From assembly GCA_948474755.1 (NCBI GenBank), contig CAOLHI010001825.1, positions 248,001 through 312,000 on the forward strand: a DNA stretch of 64,000 nucleotides, given 5' to 3'. This stretch comes from Ctenosaura bakeri. Taxonomy: Eukaryota; Chordata; Lepidosauria; Squamata; Iguanidae. The number at the start of each line of letters is the position of its first letter. The first letter of the stretch is position 1. The notes under the pieces are model-generated. The model saw only the letters and a list, made by a program, of their open reading frames with translations. It did not search any database and had not been told where the DNA came from. The position numbers and the translations under genes are program-made. Of the stretch, positions 43,694-53,794 are shown one piece after another.

Positions 43694-44824
43694 ATTTCTT
43701 TTTCCTTCTACCTGCAACATTCAGAAAACCTAAAAACCTGCTCTGAAGGGTTTCCATTTACCTGGTGTAGGTTTTGAGGGTGCATGGGGGCTGCATTAGG
43801 AGAGGGTAATAGCTCTTCCCCATACACACACACTCACAGTTCCACAGACAGCAGCAGTTTCATCAGCAGAACAGCCCCATTGGTCCCTGCTCAGTATTGG
43901 CATGCTACCCTATGACTGATCTATAGCTTTGTTGTTGTTAATGAGAGTTTAGGAGAGGTGGTGTGCTTTCTTTAGTTTAGATTGCTATCATTTTCTCTTC
44001 ACTTTTGCCTCTGGGAGTACTTCTCATTTCAATTCCACTGTGCTGACATCATGCCAGTGCATATTAGCCAGTAGCCATCTGGGACCATATCTGAAGGTTT
44101 TTAGAAAGCCACATTTTAAATTCTGAAACTTTTGTTCAACTTTACTCTACCAATACAACTTATACATGGAGAGAGAAATGCTCAGTAGCCTTGTAGTATA
44201 TCTGTTCACCCAATATCTGCTAGGAACTTTTCATTTTCAGCATTTCACTGTTCAACAAGGAAATAGACTCTGAATAAAAATGGAGCCGGGAATCCATATT
44301 ACTGCATGGCTGTGCTTTCAAGAAGAAATTGTAGATGTGCTCAACAGTCTTTTCCAATATACCTATTATTTTAATTCACTATGTTCACAGAGTAAGAGAT
44401 CCTATCCAAACTTATGGCTGGCAAAATTGCCTGGCAAAATGACAGGTTAGAGATAGTTGGTATAAAACAGCTTTCTCTCTCTCTCCTTCTGACTGGTCAC
44501 TGTGTGAGTTGTTCAAATAGAAAGAGCTTTGCACTGTAATGTATATTTCCTGCTGAACCTCACAGATTACTCTGCAGGCACTTCACTTTTTAGCTTTTGC
44601 AATGGCACTTTTTAACTGGAATAAGCTTTTGCAATGGCACACTGTTTATTTAATTGATTGTTTTGCATTTTTTAAAAATGCACAGAGCACCATTTTGAAG
44701 CACGATTCCTGTAAAATTGTCAGAATGTTTGCTATCTATTTAATATTTAAGAGTATTTCTCCTACATACATGCACATACACAGTGCTTTAATATATGAAG
44801 TTGAGGTTTCTTTTCTTTTTTTTA
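43694..44824. other. Unassigned sequence
   Basis: No gene or clear repeat is seen. A local duplication of AGCTTTTGCAATGGCAC occurs at 44592-44608 and 44624-44640. Confidence 0.4.
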
Positions 44825-45370
44825 ATTAATTAATTAATTAATTAATTAATGTTTATCCTGCCTTTCTTCTCAAAGAGATCCAGGGCAACTTATAACATGT
44901 ATCAAAACAAGCTACCAGCATGGTGTAGTGGTTTGAGCATTGAACTATGACCCTAGAGACCAGGGTTTAATTCTCTGTTTGGCCATGGAAACCTACTGTG
45001 TGACCTTGGGTGTGTCACACACTCTTAGCCCCAGCAAAGCCCATGATACAATTGTCTTAGGGTTGCCATAAGTTGGAAACAACTTGAAGGCAAACAACAA
45101 CAATAATGAATTAAAACTTTGTAATAAATATGTTTTAAGAAAATAATTAAATAAACTACCATGTTAAAACACTGATAGTTTAATATAAACCCATCTAAGA
45201 TGAGGACAATAACCATAAAAGCGCAGCACACACCTCACATTATAGACCTTTCTACATAGCCACTAAGTCACCCACAGCCTGTTCTAATAAAAAGATCAGC
45301 CTACTCTCCCATGGCAGAGAGTTCTGCAGCCTTTTATTATTTTTATTTAACAGTTTTGCTCAACCTATAT
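44825..45370 (-). mobile_element. L2-type LINE 3' end, minus strand, split by a SINE
   Basis: (AATT)n at 44822-44848 precedes 'gtttatcctgcctttcttctc' and CAAAGAGATCCAGGGCAACTT, the reverse complement of an L2-like 3' terminus. After the SINE at 44915-45107, A/T-rich untranslated sequence continues to about 45370. No coding part remains. Confidence 0.65.
44915..45107 (+). repeat. tRNA-headed SINE, plus strand
   Basis: It starts CCAGCATGGTGTAGTGG (A-box-like), has a B-box-like GGGTTTAATTC, the 'ggccatggaaacctactgtgtgaccttggg' body and the tail GTTGCCATAAGTTGGAAAC then AACTTGAAGG, ending in (CAA)n. It is shorter in the body than the 48968 copy. Confidence 0.87.
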
Positions 45371-45379
45371 AACCTAAAC

Positions 45380-45596
45380 ATGCCAGATCCATCTGATTTC
45401 AAATGCTAAGCAGAGTCAGCTTCAGTTACTACTCTATTTGGATGGAAGACCACCAATGAATACCACATGCTGTAGGTTATTTCAGAGGAAGGAACTGACA
45501 AAACCACTTCAGAGTATTCTTTGCTTAAGAACTTCATGGGGTTGCCACAAGTGCACAGGTGACTTGAAAGCACACACACAAACACACATATACTCT
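45380..45596 (+). repeat. 5S rRNA-headed SINE, nearly complete
   Basis: The head, ATCTGATTTCAAATGCTAAG then TATTTGGATGGAAGACCACC, follows 5S rRNA. It is followed by GAGGAAGGAACTGACAAAAC, GGGGTTGCCACAAGTGCACA and a (CA)n tail. The tail abuts a GGCC-family MITE at 45597. Confidence 0.85.
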
Positions 45597-46010
45597 GGCC
45601 CTTTTCACACTCTACCTTCTTGCATGGTCTTCCAGTGGCAATCCTGGCAATGGCTCTGCCAGGAAAGGAGCGCAATGGGAGCACTCCCCTCCATACTGGA
45701 CCAGCTCCCTAAGGAAAGGAGTGCAATGGACATGCCTCTTCCTTCCACAGTGCAGCCAGGTACTTTCCCAGGCTGCACTGGAGCAGGAAGCACTTCCATT
45801 GTGCTTCCAGCCTTCTGCAGGACAGGCAAGTGCAGGATAGTGGCATAATCACCTCATTGATGGGGAAACCCGTCAATGGTTTAATCTGCAATCGCACCAC
45901 CTGGGGGCAGGAAAGGAGAAGGACTGTGATGATGTCATGTAGAAGCATCATCACAGTCCTGCTCCTCTCCTGTCCCCATGCTGGGAAGAGAGGCTGCTGT
46001 GGAAAGGGCC
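45597..46010. mobile_element. GGCC-family long MITE
   Basis: The 414-bp element runs from GGCCCTTTTCACACTCTACC to TGTGGAAAGGGCC. The subterminal hairpin GAGAAGGACTGTGATGATG / CATCATCACAGTCCTGCTCC lies near the right end, so this copy is inverted relative to 21100-21506. Flanking triplets are TCT and ACT. CpG sites are largely lost. Confidence 0.88.
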
Positions 46011-46019
46011 ACTGTTTCC

Positions 46020-47165
46020 TTTTGTGAGGGTCATCCACCTGTTCCATCACTGCCAGCAAAAGTGAGGACCTCCATCTGTTCCACTGCTATGACACCAAAT
46101 GTAGAGACTTTATATATGCCCTTGCAGTTAGTATGCAAGGCTTTATTTGTATAATCATACCATTGGAGCCTACCACACTTGAAGCACCGCTGCTACCACA
46201 GACACCATGTGGTTGAACTCATCCATACCAAGAATACTATTACGGTATTCATAGAGACATAAATGTACAGCAGAAAAATTAAGTTCTTAAACAGGAGTTC
46301 AGTATCCAGTTAAAGAGTATTTATTTAACACATCTGAATCATGACTGGCCCTAAGTAACTAAATCCCAGCATCACATTCTGTCTCATATTCCTAACACCC
46401 CAACTGTCATACTTGCCAACCTTTTAAAACTTCTTTCAAAGACTCAGTCAATCACCAGTCACTCCCAGCATTCCATACTGTCACCTCTTCCCAACAGAAG
46501 TATCACATACTTAACAATATTTGACCTTAATTTCTCTAATAAACACATTTCCCCTCAAAAGTCCATAAAGTCATGTGAGGGTCATCTACTACCTATCTCA
46601 CTGCTATGGAATCAAATGTGATAACATTCTAGATGCTCTCATGGTTCCTTGGTAAGACTTTATTAGTCTAATCCCATCGACCCCACCATCTTTTTCTCAC
46701 TGCTGCCATGACACTAACCATGTGTTTACACTTTAGAATTCCAATAACACTTATGTAATGTTCTCAGAGCCACATGTGTAAATTACAAAAATAAGTTATT
46801 AAACTGAAGTGCAGTGTAAAGTTAACAATTATATATTAAAATACCTAAAACCTGACTGCCCCTAACTAACTCAATCTCACATCTCTCACTCATAGTTCTA
46901 ACTTCAACACTCATAAACTTTTACTCTCCTGACTCTAATTCTCATCTCTCACTTCTAATTTTCTCCTAACATGTCTAGCTTAGATTCCTAGCTGTCACAT
47001 ATACCAGAATTTTAAAAACCCTTTTGAACACTTAGCCAATCACCAGTGTTCCCCAACATTCTATGATCTCACCCCCTCACTGTATTACATTTACTTTATC
47101 ATACTTTACCATAATTTCTCTAGTACACACAAGATTTTTAAACAAAAATCCATAACATCACAGCT
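46020..47165 (-). mobile_element. Two LTR-like units in tandem
   Basis: Two diverged direct copies lie at about 46061-46573 and 46574-47165. Shared words in order include GAGGGTCATC, CACTGCTATG, a CTTTATT signal, TGCCATGACACTAACCATGTG (first copy: 'accacagacaccatgtgg'), 'aagttcttaaacaggagttcagt' against 'aagttattaaactgaagtgcagt', CTGACTGGCCC-like words, AGCCAATCACCAGT-like words and TTAATTTCTCTA near the end. Reverse AATAAA signals suggest minus-strand LTRs. TTTGGTGTCATAGCAGTGG (minus strand, about 46091-46109) could be a primer-binding site. No coding sequence is recognised. A diverged tandem duplication is certain; the LTR interpretation is inferred. Confidence 0.55.
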
Positions 47166-48402
47166 GCAACTTCACATACGCCTACAACTCCATATGGAAG
47201 CCACTTTCCCACGGAGCTGTCTGTGGAGACTGACATATTAACAACTAGGTGGTTGAATCTTCCTAGCTTAATCCATGCTGCACTATGAGGAAAGTAGCAT
47301 TCAAGCCACATCTCTTTTGACAGTTTAATTGATAAATTTGTCAACATCAAAACATGGAAAAAGAAGGTTTTCAAATGAGGATTAAACATATCATTCATTA
47401 CTGTAATAACAGATTTTTTGGTTCAATTGTGCAAACATCAGATTATTTCTCCTCTTAGTTTTAATGATCCTAAGTAGTGGTTATTGATATTTGCTAAGAT
47501 TAATTGTGCTATACAGGTCTTATACTGAAAGGCAACTTTGCACAATTGAAATAAGATACCAAATGTACAAACTAATGTACATCCCCATTTGTGTGCACAA
47601 TAGCACTGCATTTGCAATTCTGCCATGAACTCAAGGCAAATGTGCCAAATCCGACAAAATGTCCATCTAATTCTGTAAGGGAACTGGAGTAGTGAAGGCC
47701 CAGGGAATTAAAACAGGAAACATTCAGAAAAAGAACCAGGTTGTTTTTCTCTTTCAGGAAAAGTTGTGGAAAAGTGAAAATTTGGGGAGGAATGAAAAAT
47801 TGGATTTTGGAATATTTTCTTTCAGAATGATGAATAAAATGTTTAAGATGAGACAGTTAAGGTTACTCCCTCAAAATGACTTCTAAAAGCCAAAAGACTT
47901 TTCTATAAGACCAAATATATTATCTGATAAGTGCAATTCCTGCAATTCCAACTTTTCATGCTTTATAAATGCTTGACACTGTGGAAGACTAGAAGAGACA
48001 AAATAATTTTCTTTGTTTTAAGAACAGTGGTGGTTTCTTGTATTTTTATTGTTTGGTTTTGGTTTTGGTTGTTGTTTTGTTTTGTCTTCCTCATAAAGTG
48101 GCAAAATGAAAGAAGTTAATTACAATTCAGGACTTTGTAGCACCATATGTAATAGAAAATAAATATATATTTTAAAAGACAAAGCAGTTGCACATATGAT
48201 CTGACTGAAGTGTACTTTTAATTTACCAAACAAGATAATCATACAACAAACAGAACTATATAACTGCATTCTATTATACTTATAATTTTATTATTTGTTT
48301 GTTTTTTGAACTTCTATTCTGCTTTTCTCCCAAATAGGATTCATTATATAATTGTTGCATGTTATGATTATAATTGTTTAATACTATCATACCTATGGCT
48401 AT
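47166..48402. other. Unassigned AT-rich sequence
   Basis: No gene is seen. At 48288-48340 a 'ttttgaacttctattctgcttttctcccaaatagg' string may be a worn reverse L2 3' end. Otherwise nothing can be assigned. Confidence 0.35.
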
Positions 48403-48582
48403 GGCCATTTCCGCACTAGACTGTTATGGCGCTATTATTCCACTTTCAACATCCTATGGAATCCTGGGGTTTGCAGTTTAGGAAGGGGCCAGCTAGCCCC
48501 TCTCTAAACTGCAAACCCCAGGATTCCATAGGAAGTTGAAAGTGGAATAATAGCGCTATAACAGTCTAGTGCAGAAATGGTC
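48403..48582. mobile_element. GGCC-family palindromic MITE, 180 bp
   Basis: The ends are GGCCATTTCCGCACTAGACTG and CAGTCTAGTGCAGAAATGGTC. The arms are close to perfect complements (TGGAATCCTGGGGTTTGCAG against CTGCAAACCCCAGGATTCC). It lacks the 'cagagagctctttggcc' centre of longer copies. Arm identity makes it one of the youngest of the short subfamily. The flanks are TAT and TCT. Confidence 0.92.
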
Positions 48583-48711
48583 TCTTATACATCATATGCT
48601 ACTAAAGTGATTTTCAGTCTGTAAAAGACGCTGGGATCTCATTTTTCCCCATTGTTCTGAGAATTTCTGGAGTTTAAAAAAATCCCAGAAAGGAACCACT
48701 TTTTCCCCACT

Positions 48712-48772
48712 TTCAAAATTTCTAGGAATTTTATATCTACTTACCTTCAAAATTTCTAGGAATTTTATATCT
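48712..48772 (+). repeat. Short tandem duplication, 27-bp unit
   Basis: Identical 27-bp copies (core AAATTTCTAGGAATTTTATA) occupy 48712-48738 and 48746-48772, separated by ACTTACC. Confidence 0.92.
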
Positions 48773-48967
48773 CCAAGGGGAATTTATACATGTAGAAAAC
48801 ACCAAAGGAATTCCAGCCACTATAATGATTCATGATATCTTGAGATTGTCGGTATTCTATTTGCCTTCCACTAAAGAAGGTTTGCCTGCTTTGTGAACTG
48901 GCATTGATCACTATTTATGAATTTGTCATAGTTAAATACTACATACTAAACTATTTACTGTTGAGAG

Positions 48968-49262
48968 CCAGCATGGTGTAGTGGTTTGAATGTTGAGCTA
49001 AGACATTGGGAGACAAGGGTTTGAATCATCACTTTCCCACAGAAACCCACTGGGTGACCTTGGGCTTGAATTGCCAGTTGTCCATGGAAACCCACTGTGT
49101 GACATTGGGTGAGTCCAACTTTCTCAGTCTCAGAGAAAGAAAAGCAAGGGCAAGACTTCTTGGAACAAATTCTGTCAAAAAAAGAAGAAAAAAAGAACAT
49201 CATAGATTTGTCTTAGGGTCTCGATAACTCAGGATTGAAAGCACACAACAAAAAAACAACAA
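48968..49262 (+). repeat. tRNA-headed SINE with internal duplication
   Basis: It starts CCAGCATGGTGTAGTGG and has a B-box-like GGGTTTGAATC. The body word 'gaaacccactgNgtgacNttggg' occurs twice (about 49042-49065 and 49086-49109), so part of the body is duplicated. The tail ends in ACAACAAAAAAACAAC. Confidence 0.85.
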
Positions 49263-50890
49263 GCTATGTACTGTAATGCTTTGCATGTTTCATTTATTGC
49301 TACTTAAATGTCCTTTATTATCTGCTATCAGCATGGAGGTGCTAGAGGAGGGCTCCAAGACCATCTTTTGTTCTTGACTTCCAGCCCCACCACCACCTCT
49401 GAGACCTTTCTGAGACCCTGGAAAACAATTATGCCAATGATGGGGAAGCAAATGGGTTCTTGACAGCAAGGTGGAGCATTTTTACTGTTGCCTGTGTTTT
49501 CAATGTTCTTCAAGATTTTGTGGACAGCCTAAAAGTACAGGCTATCTGATAATTCTGCTAGACTTTCTTGTACTCAGTACCAATTTTAGATTGTAGTGGT
49601 TTATAAGATATCAGTGAAGAACACATTTTTCTAACCATACAAGCCTAGGGTTGCTTACTCAGAAGTATGCCCCACTGAGTTCGGTGGAAATTACTACTGA
49701 GTGAGTATATAGAATTGCAGTACATCTACACTCTAAGGATGTATATATGTACTCTGAAATTCTTTTTTTAGTCAATAGTTGGACTTTGATGAATTAGATT
49801 ATTTCACAAGGTTATTAAGGAGGGAGAAATGGGGTAAATCCAGGGAAACCAACTTCAGTTGTTTTGAGAAATGATAAGATGTAGATCTAGCAACTAAATA
49901 TTTCTTAGAAGAGTTTACACTGGAAGAAAAACTAACTTCTGACCCAAATAGAGTTAGCATACCTATCTCTGCTGTGCAATGATTCTGGGAAATAAAACTT
50001 AAATTTCACTTACATTTCACAAAGTGTGGATCTTTTTAATTATATCCATGTCCTTACAAAGGATAATTGTTACTATCTCTTTCATTTAAAAAAAATTAAA
50101 ACATTAGGCTTCTAAGAATAGCACTGGAGAAATTGCATGAAGACTTTAAAAGGGAAAAGAAAAAAAATAACTGATTCAGGCAGTTTTGAAATGTTAAATT
50201 TTGCACACATGCACAATCCAAAAAAAGGGGGGGGGAGAAGAAGTAGAGTGATTCACTTTAAGCTCTAATGACTATGCCTTATGAGTACAGATTTCCCCAA
50301 TATGTATAATGCATGAGTGGCAAAATAGGTCAAACACTAAGGGGAAAAAATCCACATCTTTGAAATCATTAAGAATACAATTGTTCCACTGCATTGCCAC
50401 TTGCATAAGAGTTTGAGCAAAATCTTATATGAAATGTAAAGGATAATGAGAATTCCCACTCTCCTGACAGAGGAGAGAACTACTACCAATTTGAGTTTTG
50501 GAGAAGGGACCATAGCCAACATATCTAGAACTTTCCCTTTGCATGCAGTTGGATACGTAGTAGCCTTCTGCTTTGAGCTAGAAAAGTATTGGTTGCCCGT
50601 GATATTAATATTCAGTCTCTTCAGCCAAGAGCTGAAACCAAATGCAATATTTTTAATGTCATGGATTTAAGCAAACCAGGTAAAATGTGAATATTCCTTT
50701 ACAGAGGAATATTCTGACATTGTATGACAACATGTGCCCTGCTGCCACAGGGGATTATAAATCCATTTGGGACTAGAATGTCTAGAATCTTATAGCTAGC
50801 ATAGCCACCAGCCAAGAAGTTTCACAGTGAAAGATGACCTAACCATGCATGCAATGTTATATAGGTTTACTCAGACATCCCTGAATGTAG
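49263..50890. other. Unassigned sequence
   Basis: No gene is recognised. At 49652-49722, TTGCTTACTCAGAAGTATGC and 'cccactgagttcggtgga' resemble a dispersed reptile repeat whose identity I cannot establish. Short frames have no domains. Confidence 0.35.
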
Positions 50891-51091
50891 GGCCTGTCCA
50901 CACTACAGTGTTATAGTGCTATTATTCCACTTTCACTATCCTGTGGAATCCTGGGGTTTGCAGTTTAGAGAGGGACATTTAGAATTCTCAGCCAGAGAGC
51001 TCTTTGGCCTCAGTAAATGACAAACTCCAGAATTCCACAGGATGTTGAAAGGGGAATAATAGCACGAGTACAGTGTAATGCAGAAAAGCCC
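50891..51091. mobile_element. GGCC-family palindromic MITE
   Basis: The 201-bp copy has ends GGCCTGTCCACACTACAGTG and GTAATGCAGAAAAGCCC and a mirrored core. The right terminus has lost one G. Flanks do not give an exact duplication. Confidence 0.87.
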
Positions 51092-51504
51092 TTAGTTTCC
51101 ATTCTGATTAGATGTTTTACAAGCTTTGTTTTCAAGATTTTTTTTTAAAGTACCAGAATGTGAATGATAACCAAAGTACTGATTCAGACTATCCAGACCT
51201 TCTAAAAATTACTTGTTCAGACTAAAGTTCCCAGAGTTCCTAACTGGCAAAAATGTCACTAATACAAGCTCCGAAATCTTGAAACCACAGACTTAACACT
51301 GTGCTGAGTAGGAATCTTTCTGTTGCTTCTTGGCCTGGTCTGTTCATGTTGAGGCCTGAGGCAGCTGTTGGCCTTCATATTAGTAGGGCAGTGAATTGGT
51401 TCCACCTTTTTGTCTGAGCCTTAAAAGAGCTAAGTAGCTGAATCTAGTTGGGAATAGGATTCAGCACATTGGATAATTGCTTTAAATTTCAGCCTAGACC
51501 CAGG
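51092..51504. other. Unassigned sequence
   Basis: Nothing beyond a short 'actaaagttcccagagttcc' hairpin-element word at 51221-51240. Confidence 0.3.
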
Positions 51505-51718
51505 GTCCTTTCATACTACACAAACATAGCTCTATGATTCCAGTTTAACTGTCATGCTTCCATCCTGTAAATTCCTGGGAATTACAGTTAAGGGAGAGGT
51601 ATTTAGAATTGTCAGCCAGAGCAATCTAGTGCCTCCCCAAGTTAGAAAACCTCATAGCCTAGCTATAGCAGTTAAAGTGGAATATAACTCTATGATTGCA
51701 TAAGGTGAAAAGAAACCC
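51505..51718. mobile_element. Palindromic MITE of the 'CAGTTTAACTG' type
   Basis: The left arm has CAGTTTAACTGTCATGCTTC and CATCCTGTAAATTCCTGGG. The right arm has CAGTTAAAGTGGAATATAAC. Termini resemble TCCTTTCATACTACACAAA / 'tgcataaggtgaaaagaaacc'. It belongs with 38392-38575 and 58611-58795. Confidence 0.6.
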
Positions 51719-52415
51719 AGAGCAAACTCACCATCTCACTGACATATAAACCACCATCCACTATCATCTAAGACTCATGGGAGACACTGCAGCAGCAAAT
51801 GTTTTGAGCCTCAAATGCTACTGTGATAAAATCTTACATGCCTCTCCTGCCACTGTCTTCTAAACTGATATCTCCATCAATCAGGTTTTCTCCATCTTAA
51901 TCACTGCAGTTATAGTTTTATTTAGTTTAAATCTTTTTCTACTACAGTGAATGATGCACCAGCATTTCATCAGGTTGATCCAATATCAGATTCGTTAATC
52001 ACACTCAAGTAAAATCATCAGTTCACAACAACAGGGTGTGCAAGATCTCTGAAGAGGCATCACTGTTTCGGTGGGTTTTACTGTGTCAGTGGAATAGCAT
52101 GAAAGCAAAACAGGGAAGGGGAAAAAGATGGACCTTGTGCTTTTGCTGAAATAGGTAATTGACAGCCAATATAGTTCATGGGAAGATATGTCAAGTCTCA
52201 AATTGCTTGCCTTGCAACATTAATTGCAACAGGAGGTCACATGCTAGATCAAGCATGGCAACTGGAAATTGGCCTTTAAGGCTTTCTTTAACAGACATAT
52301 ATATCAGCCATGGTAGAAATGAAACAAAGGAAAAGTAAGGAATGATGATCGCCATGACTGTTGGAGTCAGTGTATTAGACAAGGAACATATAGCAATGTA
52401 ATAGGGATCAATATT
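51719..52415. other. Unassigned sequence
   Basis: No gene or repeat is recognised. Minus-strand frames at 51995-52427 have no domains. Confidence 0.35.
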
Positions 52416-52850
52416 GGCCCTTTCCACAGGATGTCGTCATCCCACACTGGGGACGGGAGAAGGATGGGACCCAGACAACAGTTCTGCATGATGTCGCCCA
52501 GGTCCCATCCTTCTCCTATCCTCAGACAGCACGATTGCGCTGCAAATCATTGACAGGTTTTACCCATCAATGACCAGCAATCGTGCCACCATCCCACCAT
52601 ACACTCTCACTTAACTTAGGTGCAGAGGTCCTGGAAACGCAATGGCTGCACTTCCTTCCCCAGCACAGCCCGGGACAGTACCCGCCTGTAGAAGCAAGAG
52701 GTGGTGCCATCGTGCTTCCTCCATTCACAGAGGCAGCCGGTGTGGAAAGGAGTACTCCTGTCATGCTCCCCTCCCAGCAGAGACAACTGTATGGCTGAGC
52801 AGCAGCAATTCCAACTAAGGAGGAGCTGAACCAATGAACTGAAGAAACTC
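52416..52850. mobile_element. GGCC-family long MITE, right end decayed
   Basis: GGCCCTTTCCACAGGATGTC opens it. The subterminal hairpin GAAGGATGGGACCCAGAC / 'gcccaggtcccatccttctcc' and the body (CTTCCTTCCCCAGCACAGCC, GGAAAGGAGTACTCCTGTCA) follow the family order. The word AATGAACTGAAGAAA near 52835 is shared with the end of the 21100 copy, but the final terminus is unrecognisable. CpG-poor, hence old. Confidence 0.75.
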
Positions 52851-53214
52851 CCTCCACCACCCCAGCTAAATTTTTGCCACTGTACACAGAAACAGGTTAT
52901 GAGGAAACTGCTTTGTATATTTTGACTAATGAAGATTATGTTTGCTTTCTTCTGCTAGATTGTGTTAAGGGACAGTAGGCTGTTTATTTAATCAACTCCA
53001 TTTGTAATTTTCACTCTGATAAGCCAGTGTCCCTCAAATTCCAGCAGTTCTCAGTTAAACTTAATTTTCATTTCAAAGGTTTCTCTTTCTTCTTCCCAAA
53101 AAAGTGCATGAGACATGCCGAAAAGACACACTGTAGGATTAGGGTAATCATGTCATAGGTAATATACGTACAGTGTTATGTTCTCTTGGGCTGCTTGCAT
53201 CATGGGGATTCTGT

Positions 53215-53646
53215 GGCCCTTTCCACAGCTTTCGTGATTCTGGTGTGGGCATGCAGGGATCACGTGAGCAGCCTCTTGTGAGAGGCACTCGTGTCCCCTC
53301 TGCTCCTGCTCCACAGCTGTTGCCTGCTGGTCAGCAGGCTGCATGAAGGCTCTGCCTCTTCCTTCCGCAGCACAGCCAAGTACTTTCTCAGACTGCGCTA
53401 GGAGAGGAAGCGTGAGGGCCACATCTCCGGAGGCTCCGCACAGACAGTAAGTGCGTGTGGGGCCCCAGAGCAATGCGCAATCACACATCACTTTCAGCAA
53501 GAAGTCGAAAATGATATATTGCGTGATTGGTGCCTGCTGGCCCCGGCAGCATTGCGCAATTGCAAGGATGTCATGTGGAACGCTCCTCGCAATCACGCGA
53601 TGCTCTGGAGGCCCTTTCACATGAGAAATGGCATGCAAAAAGGGCC
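53215..53646. mobile_element. GGCC-family long MITE with TGT duplication
   Basis: The 432-bp element runs from GGCCCTTTCCACAGCTTTCG to GCATGCAAAAAGGGCC, flanked by TGT on both sides (53212-53214 and 53647-53649). The landmark block appears in reverse (GGCTCCGCACAGACAGTAAG), so the element lies inverted relative to 8261-8663. CpG content is intermediate. The 161-codon minus-strand frame at 53153-53638 is antisense to the repeat. Confidence 0.92.
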
Positions 53647-53794
53647 TGTGACTGTTTCCATCAAGGACAGCTCAATGTAAAGGACTCATCTGTTATCAAG
53701 TATATTTATCCATTTCTTCCATATGCCTGGTTTCTTCCCTTCCCAGAAATAAAGCAAAACAAATTGATAAAAACAAATATGAATTTGAAAACAA

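Noticed and set aside
44822..44850. (AATT)n run as an origin or matrix-attachment site
   Set aside because: It is a simple repeat at the end of a reversed LINE tail. Nothing else supports a functional role.
8843..45596. 5S rRNA genes
   Set aside because: The 5S-like stretches are partial, mutated and joined to SINE bodies with simple-repeat tails.
1125..49262. tRNA genes at CCAGC-TGGTGTAGTGG heads
   Set aside because: A and B boxes are present, but no cloverleaf closes and the sequences continue into SINE bodies.
53153..53638. A 161-codon minus-strand frame
   Set aside because: It is antisense to a GGCC-family MITE with an exact target duplication.
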